DNA from: Streptomyces sp. CCM_MD2014
Lineage (GTDB): Bacteria > Actinomycetota > Actinomycetes > Streptomycetales > Streptomycetaceae
Direction of reading: 5' to 3'
Assembly: GCF_000772045.1 (NCBI RefSeq)
Contig: NZ_CP009754.1
Coordinates: forward strand, 2,232,001 to 2,296,000
DNA: 64,000 bases
Shown here: positions 54,165-61,421 of the stretch, piece by piece
Layout: each line of letters starts with the position of its first letter
How positions within the stretch are numbered: position 1 is the stretch's first letter
Made by a program: the position numbers and the translations under genes
The notes under the pieces: generated by a model
Told to the model about the DNA's origin: nothing
Seen by the model: the letters and a program-made list of their open reading frames with translations, nothing else
The model's database searches: none

Positions 54165-55384
54165 CCGACCGCTCCGTTGCCGTGACCGGACTCGGTCTGG
54201 TGACCGCGGCCGGACTGGGCGTCGACGCCACCTGGGAAGGGGTGCTGCGCGGGGAGTCGGCGGGAGCCAAGGACGACCGGCTCGCGGGACTGCCCGTGGA
54301 CATCGCCTGTGCGGTGCCGGGCCTGGACCCGGCGCGCCACGTGGACCGGCGCAGCAAGCTGGTGCACGACCGCTTCGTACAGCTGGCGATCGTGGCCGCC
54401 CGGGAGGCCGTGGCCGACGCCGGACTCGATCCGCTGACCTGGGACGGTGCCCGGGTGGGCGTGGTCGTGGGCTGCGGGCTGGGCGGCGTGTCGACGTGGG
54501 AGACCCAGCACCGGCGGCTGCTGGAGCGCGGTCCCGAGGCGGTCTCCGCGCTGCTGGTGCCGATGCTGGTGCCCAACATGGCGGCCGGGCACCTCGCGAT
54601 GGACCTGCGGGCCCTCGGCCCCAACCTGGTGACCGCGACCGCCTGCGCCTCGGGCGGCACCGCGCTCGGCACCGCCGCCCGGCTGCTGCAGGACGGGACG
54701 TGCGACATCGTCGTGGCCGGTGGCAGCGAGGCCGGGGTCAGCCCGCTCATGGTCACCGGCTTCGCGCAGATGGGCGCGCTGTCCCGCCGGGTCGGGGAGC
54801 CCGCGGCGGCGTCCCGGCCCTTCGACGCCGACCGGGACGGCTTCGTCATCGGCGAGGGCAGCGGCATGCTCGTCCTGGAGCGGCCGGCGGACGCCGAGGC
54901 GCGCGGCGCCACGGTCCGTGCCCGGCTCGTGGGTCACGGCGCGTCGGCCGACGCCCACCACGTCACGGCACCCGATCCCGAGGGCGCCGGCGCGCAGCGG
55001 GCGATGGAGGCGGCCCTGGCCCAGGCAGGCGTCTCGGGCCGCGACATCGACCACGTGAACGCGCACGGCACCTCGACGCCGCTCAACGACGCGGTGGAGG
55101 CCGCGGTGCTGGGCCGGCTGCTGGGCGACGGGGCGACCGTCACCTCGACCAAGGGTGTCCTCGGGCACACGCTGGGCGCCGCCGGTGCCATCGAGGCGGC
55201 GCTGACCGTGCTGTCCGTCGAGCGGTCCACCGTCCCGCCGACCGCGAACCTCCGGCGGCAGGACCCCGCCGTCGACCTGGACGTGGTCGCCGGCGCCCCG
55301 CGGGAGCAGAAGGTGGAGTTGGCGATGAGCAACTCCTTCGGCTTCGGCGGGCAGAACGCGGTCCTGGTCTTCGCCTCCCCGTAG
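54161..55384 (+). CDS. redR: RedR, ketosynthase II (FabF-like)
   Basis: A 407-residue KASII with the active Cys in TATACASGGTALG, His in VNAHGTSTPLND and the second His in KGVLGHTLGAAG. It elongates the RedQ-bound chain up to dodecanoyl. The length and the GFGGQNAVLVF C-terminus are normal. It is coupled to redQ. Confidence 0.95.
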   Translation: MTDRSVAVTGLGLVTAAGLGVDATWEGVLRGESAGAKDDRLAGLPVDIACAVPGLDPARHVDRRSKLVHDRFVQLAIVAAREAVADAGLDPLTWDGARVGVVVGCGLGGVSTWETQHRRLLERGPEAVSALLVPMLVPNMAAGHLAMDLRALGPNLVTATACASGGTALGTAARLLQDGTCDIVVAGGSEAGVSPLMVTGFAQMGALSRRVGEPAAASRPFDADRDGFVIGEGSGMLVLERPADAEARGATVRARLVGHGASADAHHVTAPDPEGAGAQRAMEAALAQAGVSGRDIDHVNAHGTSTPLNDAVEAAVLGRLLGDGATVTSTKGVLGHTLGAAGAIEAALTVLSVERSTVPPTANLRRQDPAVDLDVVAGAPREQKVELAMSNSFGFGGQNAVLVFASP

Positions 55385-55519
55385 AGCCCGCCCGGCGGCC
55401 ACCGCCCCCGGCCGTCTCCCCGAACGCGTACGCGCGGACCCGTACGCGCGGCCCCGTACCCCGTCACGAGCGTCCCCCGTTCGGGGCGCCCCTCGTCAAC
55501 CTCCGGAAGAAGCTGTCCC
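55385..55519 (+). other. redR-redS intercistronic structure
   Basis: This 135-base gap, the longest in the redQ-V operon, has two direct copies of CGTACGCGCGG (about 55426-55436 and 55441-55451) and an inverted pair CCCCGAAC (55418-55425) / GTTCGGGG (55479-55486). It could be a processing or attenuation site, or just spacer. No gene seen. Confidence 0.45.
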
Positions 55520-55960
55520 GTGACCGGACGAAACCTGATCCTCCAGCGCATCGTCGGCGCCCTCTACATCCTTGCGGGGATAGGCAAGTTCTTCCCGCAG
55601 CTGGAATCGGTGGAGGGGCGCCTGGACGACGCCTCGGAAGCCAACCAAGGAACCGTGATCTCCGGCTTCGTGGACTGGCTGGACGGCCACCCCACCGGCG
55701 TCATGTGGTTCGTCGCCGTCGCGATGGTCGCGGCGGGCGTGGCTCTGCTGTGGAACCGCCGGGGCCTGGTGATCGCCGCGCTCTACGGACAGTTGCTGAT
55801 GCTGGTGATGTTCGTGATCATCCTGGTGAGCAGTGTCCCGCAGATCCTGGTGATGGACGCCGCGTTCTTCGCCGCCGCGATCTACCTCTTGTACCGGTAC
55901 CACTCGTCGCCGGGCGGGCGGTTCGCCGCGCCGTCGGGCCCGACCCGGGAAGCCCGGTGA
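55520..55960 (+). CDS. redS: RedS, DoxX-like membrane protein
   Basis: A 146-residue membrane protein with four hydrophobic helices (about 8-24, 58-80, 86-110, 113-130), similar in build to DoxX-type proteins. It starts with GTG after GGAAGAAG. Its role in prodiginine production is unknown. The gene identity comes from its place between redR and redT. Confidence 0.85.
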   Translation: MTGRNLILQRIVGALYILAGIGKFFPQLESVEGRLDDASEANQGTVISGFVDWLDGHPTGVMWFVAVAMVAAGVALLWNRRGLVIAALYGQLLMLVMFVIILVSSVPQILVMDAAFFAAAIYLLYRYHSSPGGRFAAPSGPTREAR

Positions 55961-55967
55961 CCCGGCC

Positions 55968-56858
55968 ATGACCTTCTCCGTACCCTCCGACGCGCTCGAC
56001 ACCCTGGAGGACGAGGTCACGCGGGCGCTGCGGACCACCGACGACCGGGCCCTGACCATCCTCGGCTACGGGGAGGTGACGCTGGTGCTGCGCCTGGAGA
56101 CCGACGCGGGCGCGTTCGCGTGCAAGCGGCTGCCCGTCTTCCCGTCCCCACAGCGGCTGGACCGGCACTCGGCCTTGGTCGACGACTACATCACCCGGCT
56201 GGACAAGGGCGGCGTCTCGGTCGCCGAGACCCGCATGTGGCACCGGCCGCTGCGGGGCGGCCGGGCCGTCGCCTACTGCGTCCAGGAGGCGCTGCCCGAG
56301 GAGCGGCTGTGCTCGCGCCTGCTGCACACGGCCGGCGAGGCCTGGTGCGACGGGTTCTTCGAGCGGTTCCTCGACCGCGTCGAGGCGACCGTGACGCCCC
56401 GGCTGGGGCTGGACGGGCAGGCGTCCAACTGGATCGAGGTCGACGGCGAGTTGGTGTACCTCGACGTGACGACTCCGCTGATGCGCGACGAACGCGAGCG
56501 GGAACTCCTCGACGTGCCCCTGTTCTTCACCTCGCTGCCGTGGCTGCTGCGGGACGTGGTGCGGCTGGCGATGACGAAGTCGATCTTCGACAAGTTCTAC
56601 ACGCCGCGCGGAGTGGTCCTCGATTTCCTCGGCAACCTGCACAAGGAGCGGCTGGAGTGGCTGGTCCCCCGCTTCCTCGAGCAGGCCAACGCCCGCCTGG
56701 ACCGGCCGCTGGACGCCGAGGAGGTCAGGGCCTACTACCGTGAGGACGCGCGGATGTGGGAGCTGATCCAGCGGCTGCGCAAGGCGGACCGCTTCGTCCA
56801 CAACAAGGTGCTGCACCGGCCCTACCCGTTCCTGCTGCCCCGTCATGTCGCCCGGTGA
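55968..56858 (+). CDS. redT: RedT, unknown function, kinase-like
   Basis: A 296-residue protein with no assigned function. By eye it shows a protein-kinase-like pattern: a Gly-containing loop GYGEVTLVLRL (about 24-34), a Lys in FACKRLPVF (about 45), and later ASNWIEVDGELVYLDVTTP (about 150-170), where Asn and Asp sit as in the catalytic and DFG-like motifs of small-molecule kinases. The His-x-Asp of the usual catalytic loop is missing (GLDGQASN), so activity is doubtful. It overlaps redU by 14 bases. Confidence 0.85.
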   Translation: MTFSVPSDALDTLEDEVTRALRTTDDRALTILGYGEVTLVLRLETDAGAFACKRLPVFPSPQRLDRHSALVDDYITRLDKGGVSVAETRMWHRPLRGGRAVAYCVQEALPEERLCSRLLHTAGEAWCDGFFERFLDRVEATVTPRLGLDGQASNWIEVDGELVYLDVTTPLMRDERERELLDVPLFFTSLPWLLRDVVRLAMTKSIFDKFYTPRGVVLDFLGNLHKERLEWLVPRFLEQANARLDRPLDAEEVRAYYREDARMWELIQRLRKADRFVHNKVLHRPYPFLLPRHVAR

Positions 56859-57642
56859 GACCGCGACGGCCCGCACGGCGGGCGGCCTCGCGGACCAGGT
56901 GGTGCTGGACGTGTCCCGGCCGCTGCGGGTCACGCATTTGACGCCGGCGGCGCGGCGGCTCACCCTCGCCGTGGTGTCCATCGGCTGGCTGCGCGGGCGG
57001 AGCGAGGAGGCCCTCGCCGAACTGCGCGCGCGGTACCTGACGCCCGCCGAGGCGGAGCGGGCCGCGATGCTGCACGCGCCCCGCCGCAGGCACGAGTGGC
57101 TGGCCGGCCGGCTCGCGCTGAAGCACGCCGTCAGTGCGCACGGCCGGCGGCACTGGCATGTGGACCGGGCGCCCGGCACCGTCGAGGTGCGCACCGTGGT
57201 CGGGGGCATCCAGGCGGGAAGGCCGGTGGTGGACGCGCCCGTCGAGGTGGGTCTGACGCACTCGGGGGACTTCGCGGTCGCGGTGTGCGGACCGCACGCG
57301 ATCGGCGTCGATCTGGAGTACGACCGGCCGATGCCGCCGACCCTGGCCAGGGTGCTCGACCGGGAGTGCGACCCGGGGGCGCCGTCACCGGACGCCCGGC
57401 GGCTGGCGGCCATGCCGCCGGCCCTGCGCTGGACGTGCAAGGAGGCCGTGCTCAAGTACTACGGCTTCGGACTGCGGGTCGACGCCCGCGAGGTGGCGCT
57501 GACCGGCTGGCTGCCGGACGGCCGCTTCACCTGGCGGCCCGGGGGCGGGCTGCTGCGTCACGCCCCCACCGCCGAGACGCGGCGGCCGACGGGATGGGCG
57601 GGCGCCGTCCACGGCCACCACCTGGCTCTCGTGGGGCGATGA
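56845..57642 (+). CDS. redU: RedU, phosphopantetheinyl transferase
   Basis: A 265-residue Sfp-type enzyme: the metal-binding motif IGVDLEYDRP (about residue 153) and the W-T-C-K-E-A motif (RWTCKEAVLKYYG, about 195) are both clear. It attaches phosphopantetheine to carrier proteins, in the red pathway chiefly RedO. The last bases overlap the possible upstream start of redV. Confidence 0.94.
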   Translation: MSPGETATARTAGGLADQVVLDVSRPLRVTHLTPAARRLTLAVVSIGWLRGRSEEALAELRARYLTPAEAERAAMLHAPRRRHEWLAGRLALKHAVSAHGRRHWHVDRAPGTVEVRTVVGGIQAGRPVVDAPVEVGLTHSGDFAVAVCGPHAIGVDLEYDRPMPPTLARVLDRECDPGAPSPDARRLAAMPPALRWTCKEAVLKYYGFGLRVDAREVALTGWLPDGRFTWRPGGGLLRHAPTAETRRPTGWAGAVHGHHLALVGR

Positions 57643-57668
57643 GCCCGGCTTTCGAAGAGGAGACCGTC

Positions 57669-58913
57669 ATGACGACCCGCAGCTCGGACCACGCCGCCGC
57701 GCCGGTGTCCACGTTCGCACAGGCTCTTGAGGCGGCGGCGGGGACGGCGGCGCTGAGTCCCTCCTCGCACAACTGCCAGCCGTGGGGCCTCGCCCGTGCC
57801 ACGACCACGGCGGCGCGGCGGGCGGCGGCGGACCTGACCGGCCAGGACGCGGACGAGTACCTGGTCCTGGCACTGGACCGCGAGCGGGAGCTGACCGCGC
57901 TGGCCGCCCATGCCGTCGAGATGGAGGTGAGCTGCGGCATCTACTGGCGGATCCTGCTGCGCGCCCTGGCGGCCCAGGGCTGGACGGCCGCCGCGGTGCG
58001 CACCCTGGACGGCGACGGCTTGACCGGCAGTGGGGACGAGACCGGATCCGGGGGCGGGTCCGGATCCGCGAGCGGCTCCCGGGGGGCGTCCGGGGCCGTC
58101 GGTGGTGCTCTGCTCGGTGCCGGGTGGCCGGCGGCGTGGACGCCGCTGTGCGTGGTGGCGCTGCGCCCCGGGACGCCGTCCGCGGAGCGGCTGGACGACC
58201 TGCGCGAGACCGCGCTGGCCCGCCGCACCCACCGCGGGCCGTACCGGCCGGCGCCGGTCTCCGCGGAGCTGCTGCGCGACCTGGCGAAGACCGCCTCGCC
58301 GGAGGGCGGGAAGGACGCGGTCCGCCTGCGGCACCTGACCGAGCGGCGGGACCTGCGCGCGTTCGCCGCGTTCGTCGCCCGGCACGCGGGCCTCGACTTC
58401 GCGCACCGTGCCGCCTGGCGGGAGACCCACTCCTTCCTGCGCCGGGACCTCGCGGACGCCGCCGCGCGGGGAGACGGGTTCACACTGGAGCAGCTCTTCG
58501 GGCCGATGTCCCGGCCGCGCCGGGCCGCGATGCGCCGCGCGCTGGCGCCGGCCACGATGCACCTGCTGGGGAAGGTCGGCTACCACCGGGTGCTGGCCGC
58601 CGGGCTCGCCGACATCGTGCGCCGCACTCCGGCCGTGGTGACCATGGGTTTCGCGGAGCGGGCGCCCGCCCGGGCGGAACTGCTGCGCGGCGGAGCGCGA
58701 CTGGCCGACTACTGGTGGCGGGCGACCCGGCACGGGCTGTCCCTGCACCCCGTCAGCATCGTCATCCAGCACGAGGACCTGCGCGTCCGGCTGGAGCGCG
58801 AGCTGTCCCTGCCCGGCGGCCGCACGTTCTTCGTGAGCCGGATCGGTGTCGCCGGACGTCCCGCGCCGCACTCCCACCGGCGCGACGACGCCGCCGGGCA
58901 CGTGGCGATCTGA
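57669..58913 (+). CDS. redV: RedV, nitroreductase-family oxidoreductase
   Basis: A 414-residue flavin-dependent nitroreductase-like protein. SPSSHNCQPW near the N-terminus is the FMN-binding region, RRTHRGPY lies in the middle, and GGARLADYWWRAT near the C-terminus is typical. The ATG at 57669 is preferred over 57639 because GAAGAGGAG lies 8 bases upstream. RedV resembles PigM and is thought to oxidise the bipyrrole methanol to the aldehyde. A Gly/Ser-rich insert lies at about residues 120-145. Confidence 0.9.
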   Translation: MTTRSSDHAAAPVSTFAQALEAAAGTAALSPSSHNCQPWGLARATTTAARRAAADLTGQDADEYLVLALDRERELTALAAHAVEMEVSCGIYWRILLRALAAQGWTAAAVRTLDGDGLTGSGDETGSGGGSGSASGSRGASGAVGGALLGAGWPAAWTPLCVVALRPGTPSAERLDDLRETALARRTHRGPYRPAPVSAELLRDLAKTASPEGGKDAVRLRHLTERRDLRAFAAFVARHAGLDFAHRAAWRETHSFLRRDLADAAARGDGFTLEQLFGPMSRPRRAAMRRALAPATMHLLGKVGYHRVLAAGLADIVRRTPAVVTMGFAERAPARAELLRGGARLADYWWRATRHGLSLHPVSIVIQHEDLRVRLERELSLPGGRTFFVSRIGVAGRPAPHSHRRDDAAGHVAI

Positions 58914-59166
58914 GGCGGACAGGCACGCGACCAGCGGCATTCACAAGATTCCCGACAAGATCTTCATCAGGGTGAAACAGATTCGTATCAGGCTGTCACC
59001 CGGACGTCACAAGCCACTCTCCAGGCGCGCACAAGCGTGCTAAGTTTGGCCGCATGACGCATATCGGGGGAATCGCAAAGAAAGGCGTCCGGCTCCGAGC
59101 GGTCACCGCCGGGCCCGATCCGCAGCATATGAGCCATTCAGATCCCTCCCGTCCGAAAGCCCGCGC
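58914..59166 (+). promoter_or_regulatory. redV-redZ intergenic region
   Basis: This 253-base region is clearly more AT-rich than its surroundings between 58935 and 59170. It has a repeated ACAAGAT (58947 and 58958) and a TAAGTT at 59041 as possible promoter elements. No GTCAG heptamer array is visible, so redZ is probably not under the SARP. The ribosome binding site before redZ is weak. Confidence 0.45.
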
Positions 59167-59820
59167 ATGACGACCCGTGTCCTGGTGTGCTGCGACCGCC
59201 TCATCATGGGCGAGGGAATGCGTGCACTGCTGGAGCGGCACCATCTGAAGGTGCAGGTGGAGACCACCCTGCGTGGCTCGCTCAGCACCGCGGCGGAGAC
59301 CGGGCCCGACGTCCTGGTCGCCGTCGCGCCCCTGGTGACCCTGGACAACATCGACAGACTGACCGAGCTGGCCCGCCTCGGCAAGACGATTCTCCTGAGC
59401 AAACCGGAGAACACCCATCGCGCATTCGAGGCACTCCGTGTCGGAGTACGCGCTGTATTGTCGGCGGAAACATCGGTCGAAGAGCTGGTGCACGTCATCA
59501 AAACCATCACCGAAGTGAACGCCATAATCGCCCCGGAAGAGGCCCAGGAGGCCTTGACGCGCTATTGGCGGAGCAAAGCACCGAAGAATCTCCGCCCGGA
59601 CCTGACTCCGCGGGAAACAGAAGTGCTTATTTTACTGACCCAGGGGAAGACGAACACCGAGATGGCCGGGCACCTTTCCGTCTCGTCCACCACGGTCCGG
59701 TCGCATGTGCACCGGGTCCTGCGCAAACTGGGTGCGGCGACCCGCGCCCAGGCCGTCGCCATCGCCTACGAGTCGGGGCTCCTGGGCACCTGCCCGGGCT
59801 ACGGCTCTCCGACACGCTGA
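59167..59820 (+). CDS. redZ: RedZ, atypical LuxR-type response regulator
   Basis: A 217-residue regulator with an N-terminal receiver-like domain and a C-terminal LuxR helix-turn-helix (LTPRETEVLILLTQGKTNTE, then LSVSSTTVRSHVHRVLRKLG). The receiver lacks the phospho-acceptor Asp: the expected site reads VLVAVAPL. It therefore works without phosphorylation, as known for RedZ, which activates redD. Codon 156 is TTA (59632-59634), so translation depends on the bldA tRNA. Codon use is less GC-rich than in its neighbours. Confidence 0.95.
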   Translation: MTTRVLVCCDRLIMGEGMRALLERHHLKVQVETTLRGSLSTAAETGPDVLVAVAPLVTLDNIDRLTELARLGKTILLSKPENTHRAFEALRVGVRAVLSAETSVEELVHVIKTITEVNAIIAPEEAQEALTRYWRSKAPKNLRPDLTPRETEVLILLTQGKTNTEMAGHLSVSSTTVRSHVHRVLRKLGAATRAQAVAIAYESGLLGTCPGYGSPTR

Positions 59821-59833
59821 GATTCCCGCGCCT

Positions 59834-59874
59834 CCGGGGGGGCCGGACGGCTACGCCGCCGTTCGGTCCCCCGG
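59834..59874. terminator. Hairpin between convergent redZ and redY
   Basis: The arm beginning CCGGGGG (59834) pairs with the arm ending CCCCCGG (59874), continuing inwards to ACGGC/GCCGT, about 17 pairs with one bulge and two wobbles. It lies 14 bases after redZ and 28 bases from the redY stop. Probably bidirectional. Confidence 0.8.
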
Positions 59875-59902
59875 GGCTCCGCCGTGCCGGCGGACCGCCG
59901 CG

Positions 59903-60223
59903 TCAGGGCCGTGCCACGTAGCCCGGTTCCACGCGTTCGCCGCTCATCTCCTCGACAACCGAGGCCATCGTGTCGAATGCGGCGACCAGGCCCTGAAAGG
60001 CTTCCGATTTCATGTCCCTGGAGAATGCGTCCAGCGTGCTCACCGTGATGGTCTCGAAGTAGTGGAATGGAGCGTCCCGTTCCGTGCTCACCCGCTGCAC
60101 CGCGAAGGCGCGCACACTGGGCAGGAGCGGACAGGTCGCGTAGTCGACGTCCCGGACCCAGGCCTCGAAACGGGCCGGGTCCACTCCGTCGTGCAGACGA
60201 ATACGGTGGATGATGACGTCCAT
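59903..60223 (-). CDS. redY: RedY, small dimeric alpha-beta barrel-like protein
   Basis: A 106-residue protein starting MDVIIHRIRLHDGVDPARFE, a build close to Dabb/antibiotic-biosynthesis-monooxygenase-like ferredoxin folds, with FHYFETITVSTLDAF in the second half. Its function in the red pathway is not established. It follows redW by 22 bases in the same operon; its stop faces redZ across a hairpin. Confidence 0.85.
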   Translation of the reverse strand: MDVIIHRIRLHDGVDPARFEAWVRDVDYATCPLLPSVRAFAVQRVSTERDAPFHYFETITVSTLDAFSRDMKSEAFQGLVAAFDTMASVVEEMSGERVEPGYVARP

Positions 60224-60245
60224 GTCTGGTTTCTCCCCTGTGCGT

Positions 60246-61421
60246 TCAGCGGCGTGCCGCGGGACGCCGGCGCCCCAGGCCCAGCGCTCGCGCTACGTTG
60301 TTCTTCTGGATCTCGTTGGTACCGGAGAAGATCCGGGCGGGCAGCGCGTCCCGCAGCAGGGTCTCCGCCTCCCCGTCCAGCACGCCCAGCGCACCCCGCA
60401 CCTGGACGGCGTCCAGCCCGAGTTGCACGGCGGCCTCGCTGACCGCGATCTTCGCGAGGGCCGGGCCGATCTCGTCCGCCGTGCCGTCGGCCAGTGACCG
60501 CGCCGCCCGGTAGAGCAGCAGCCTGGCACCCTCGTAGCGGCCCAGCATGTCGACGATGCGGTGACTGACCGCCTGGAACTCCCCGATGGGCGAGCCGAAC
60601 TGCTCCCGGTCCCGGGCGTGTTCCACCGTGGACTCCAGCACCCGGCGCATCGCTCCGAGGTAGGCCGCGAAGAGGCAGGTGCGCTCCCATTTCATGGACC
60701 CGGAGAAGATGCTCGCCCCGGCACCCTCCGCCCCCAGTACCGCGGCGGCCGGGACGGGGCAGTCGTCGAAGTGGACGTCGGCCGTCGGGGAGCCGCGCAG
60801 CCCGACCTTGTCGTACGGCTGCCCCACCGTGAGCCCCGGGGTGGATGCCTCGACCAGGAAGGTGGTCAGCCCGAAGAAGCCGCCGTTCGGGTCGGTGGCG
60901 GCCTGCACCACGAACATGTCGGCCACCGGGGCGTTGGTGATGAAGCACTTGGAACCGTTGAGGACGTAGCCGCCGTCGACGGCCCGGGCGCGGGTGCGCA
61001 GACGCAGCGCGTCCGACCCGGCCTCCGGCTCGGTGATGGCGTGCGCGGCGATCCGCTCGCCCGAGCTGAGGGCCGGCAGCCACGCGGCGCGCTGCTCCTC
61101 GGTGCCGAACTCGACGATCGGCATCACGGCGGCGAACAGGTGCGCGGCGACCGAGAAGGCGAAGCCGGTGTCCGCGCAGCCGTACCCGAGCGCCTCCATC
61201 GTCGCGGCCGCGGCCACCGCGTCCAGGCCGCTGCCGCCGTACTCGCCCGGCACGGTGGTGCCCACCAGGCCCTGTTTGCCTGCCAGGCGCCAGCGCCGCC
61301 GGAAGTCGTCGGCGTCGGCGAAGCGTCCGGAAGAGTCCAGCTCGCGCCGGGCGAACCGCACGACCATGTCGCGCATCTCCGCCGTCTCGGCGTCGAACCC
61401 GGCCTCGAAATCGAAGTTCAT
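60246..61421 (-). CDS. redW: RedW, L-prolyl-carrier dehydrogenase
   Basis: A 391-residue acyl-CoA-dehydrogenase-type flavoenzyme: [20 protein letters not shown] (FAD region), [14 protein letters not shown], and near the end [20 protein letters not shown]. It oxidises prolyl-RedO to pyrrolyl-2-carboxyl-RedO. The start overlaps the redX stop (ATGA). It belongs with RedM and RedO functionally although it lies in another operon. Confidence 0.94.
   Translation of the reverse strand: MNFDFEAGFDAETAEMRDMVVRFARRELDSSGRFADADDFRRRWRLAGKQGLVGTTVPGEYGGSGLDAVAAAATMEALGYGCADTGFAFSVAAHLFAAVMPIVEFGTEEQRAAWLPALSSGERIAAHAITEPEAGSDALRLRTRARAVDGGYVLNGSKCFITNAPVADMFVVQAATDPNGGFFGLTTFLVEASTPGLTVGQPYDKVGLRGSPTADVHFDDCPVPAAAVLGAEGAGASIFSGSMKWERTCLFAAYLGAMRRVLESTVEHARDREQFGSPIGEFQAVSHRIVDMLGRYEGARLLLYRAARSLADGTADEIGPALAKIAVSEAAVQLGLDAVQVRGALGVLDGEAETLLRDALPARIFSGTNEIQKNNVARALGLGRRRPAARR

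Noticed and set aside
57639-57668. Upstream ATG start for redV overlapping the redU stop
   Set aside because: The ATG at 57669 has a much better ribosome binding site (GAAGAGGAG); the ATGA overlap at 57639 is possible but not preferred.
58914-59166. SARP repeats before redZ
   Set aside because: No array of GTCAG-type heptamers at 11-bp pitch could be found in this gap.
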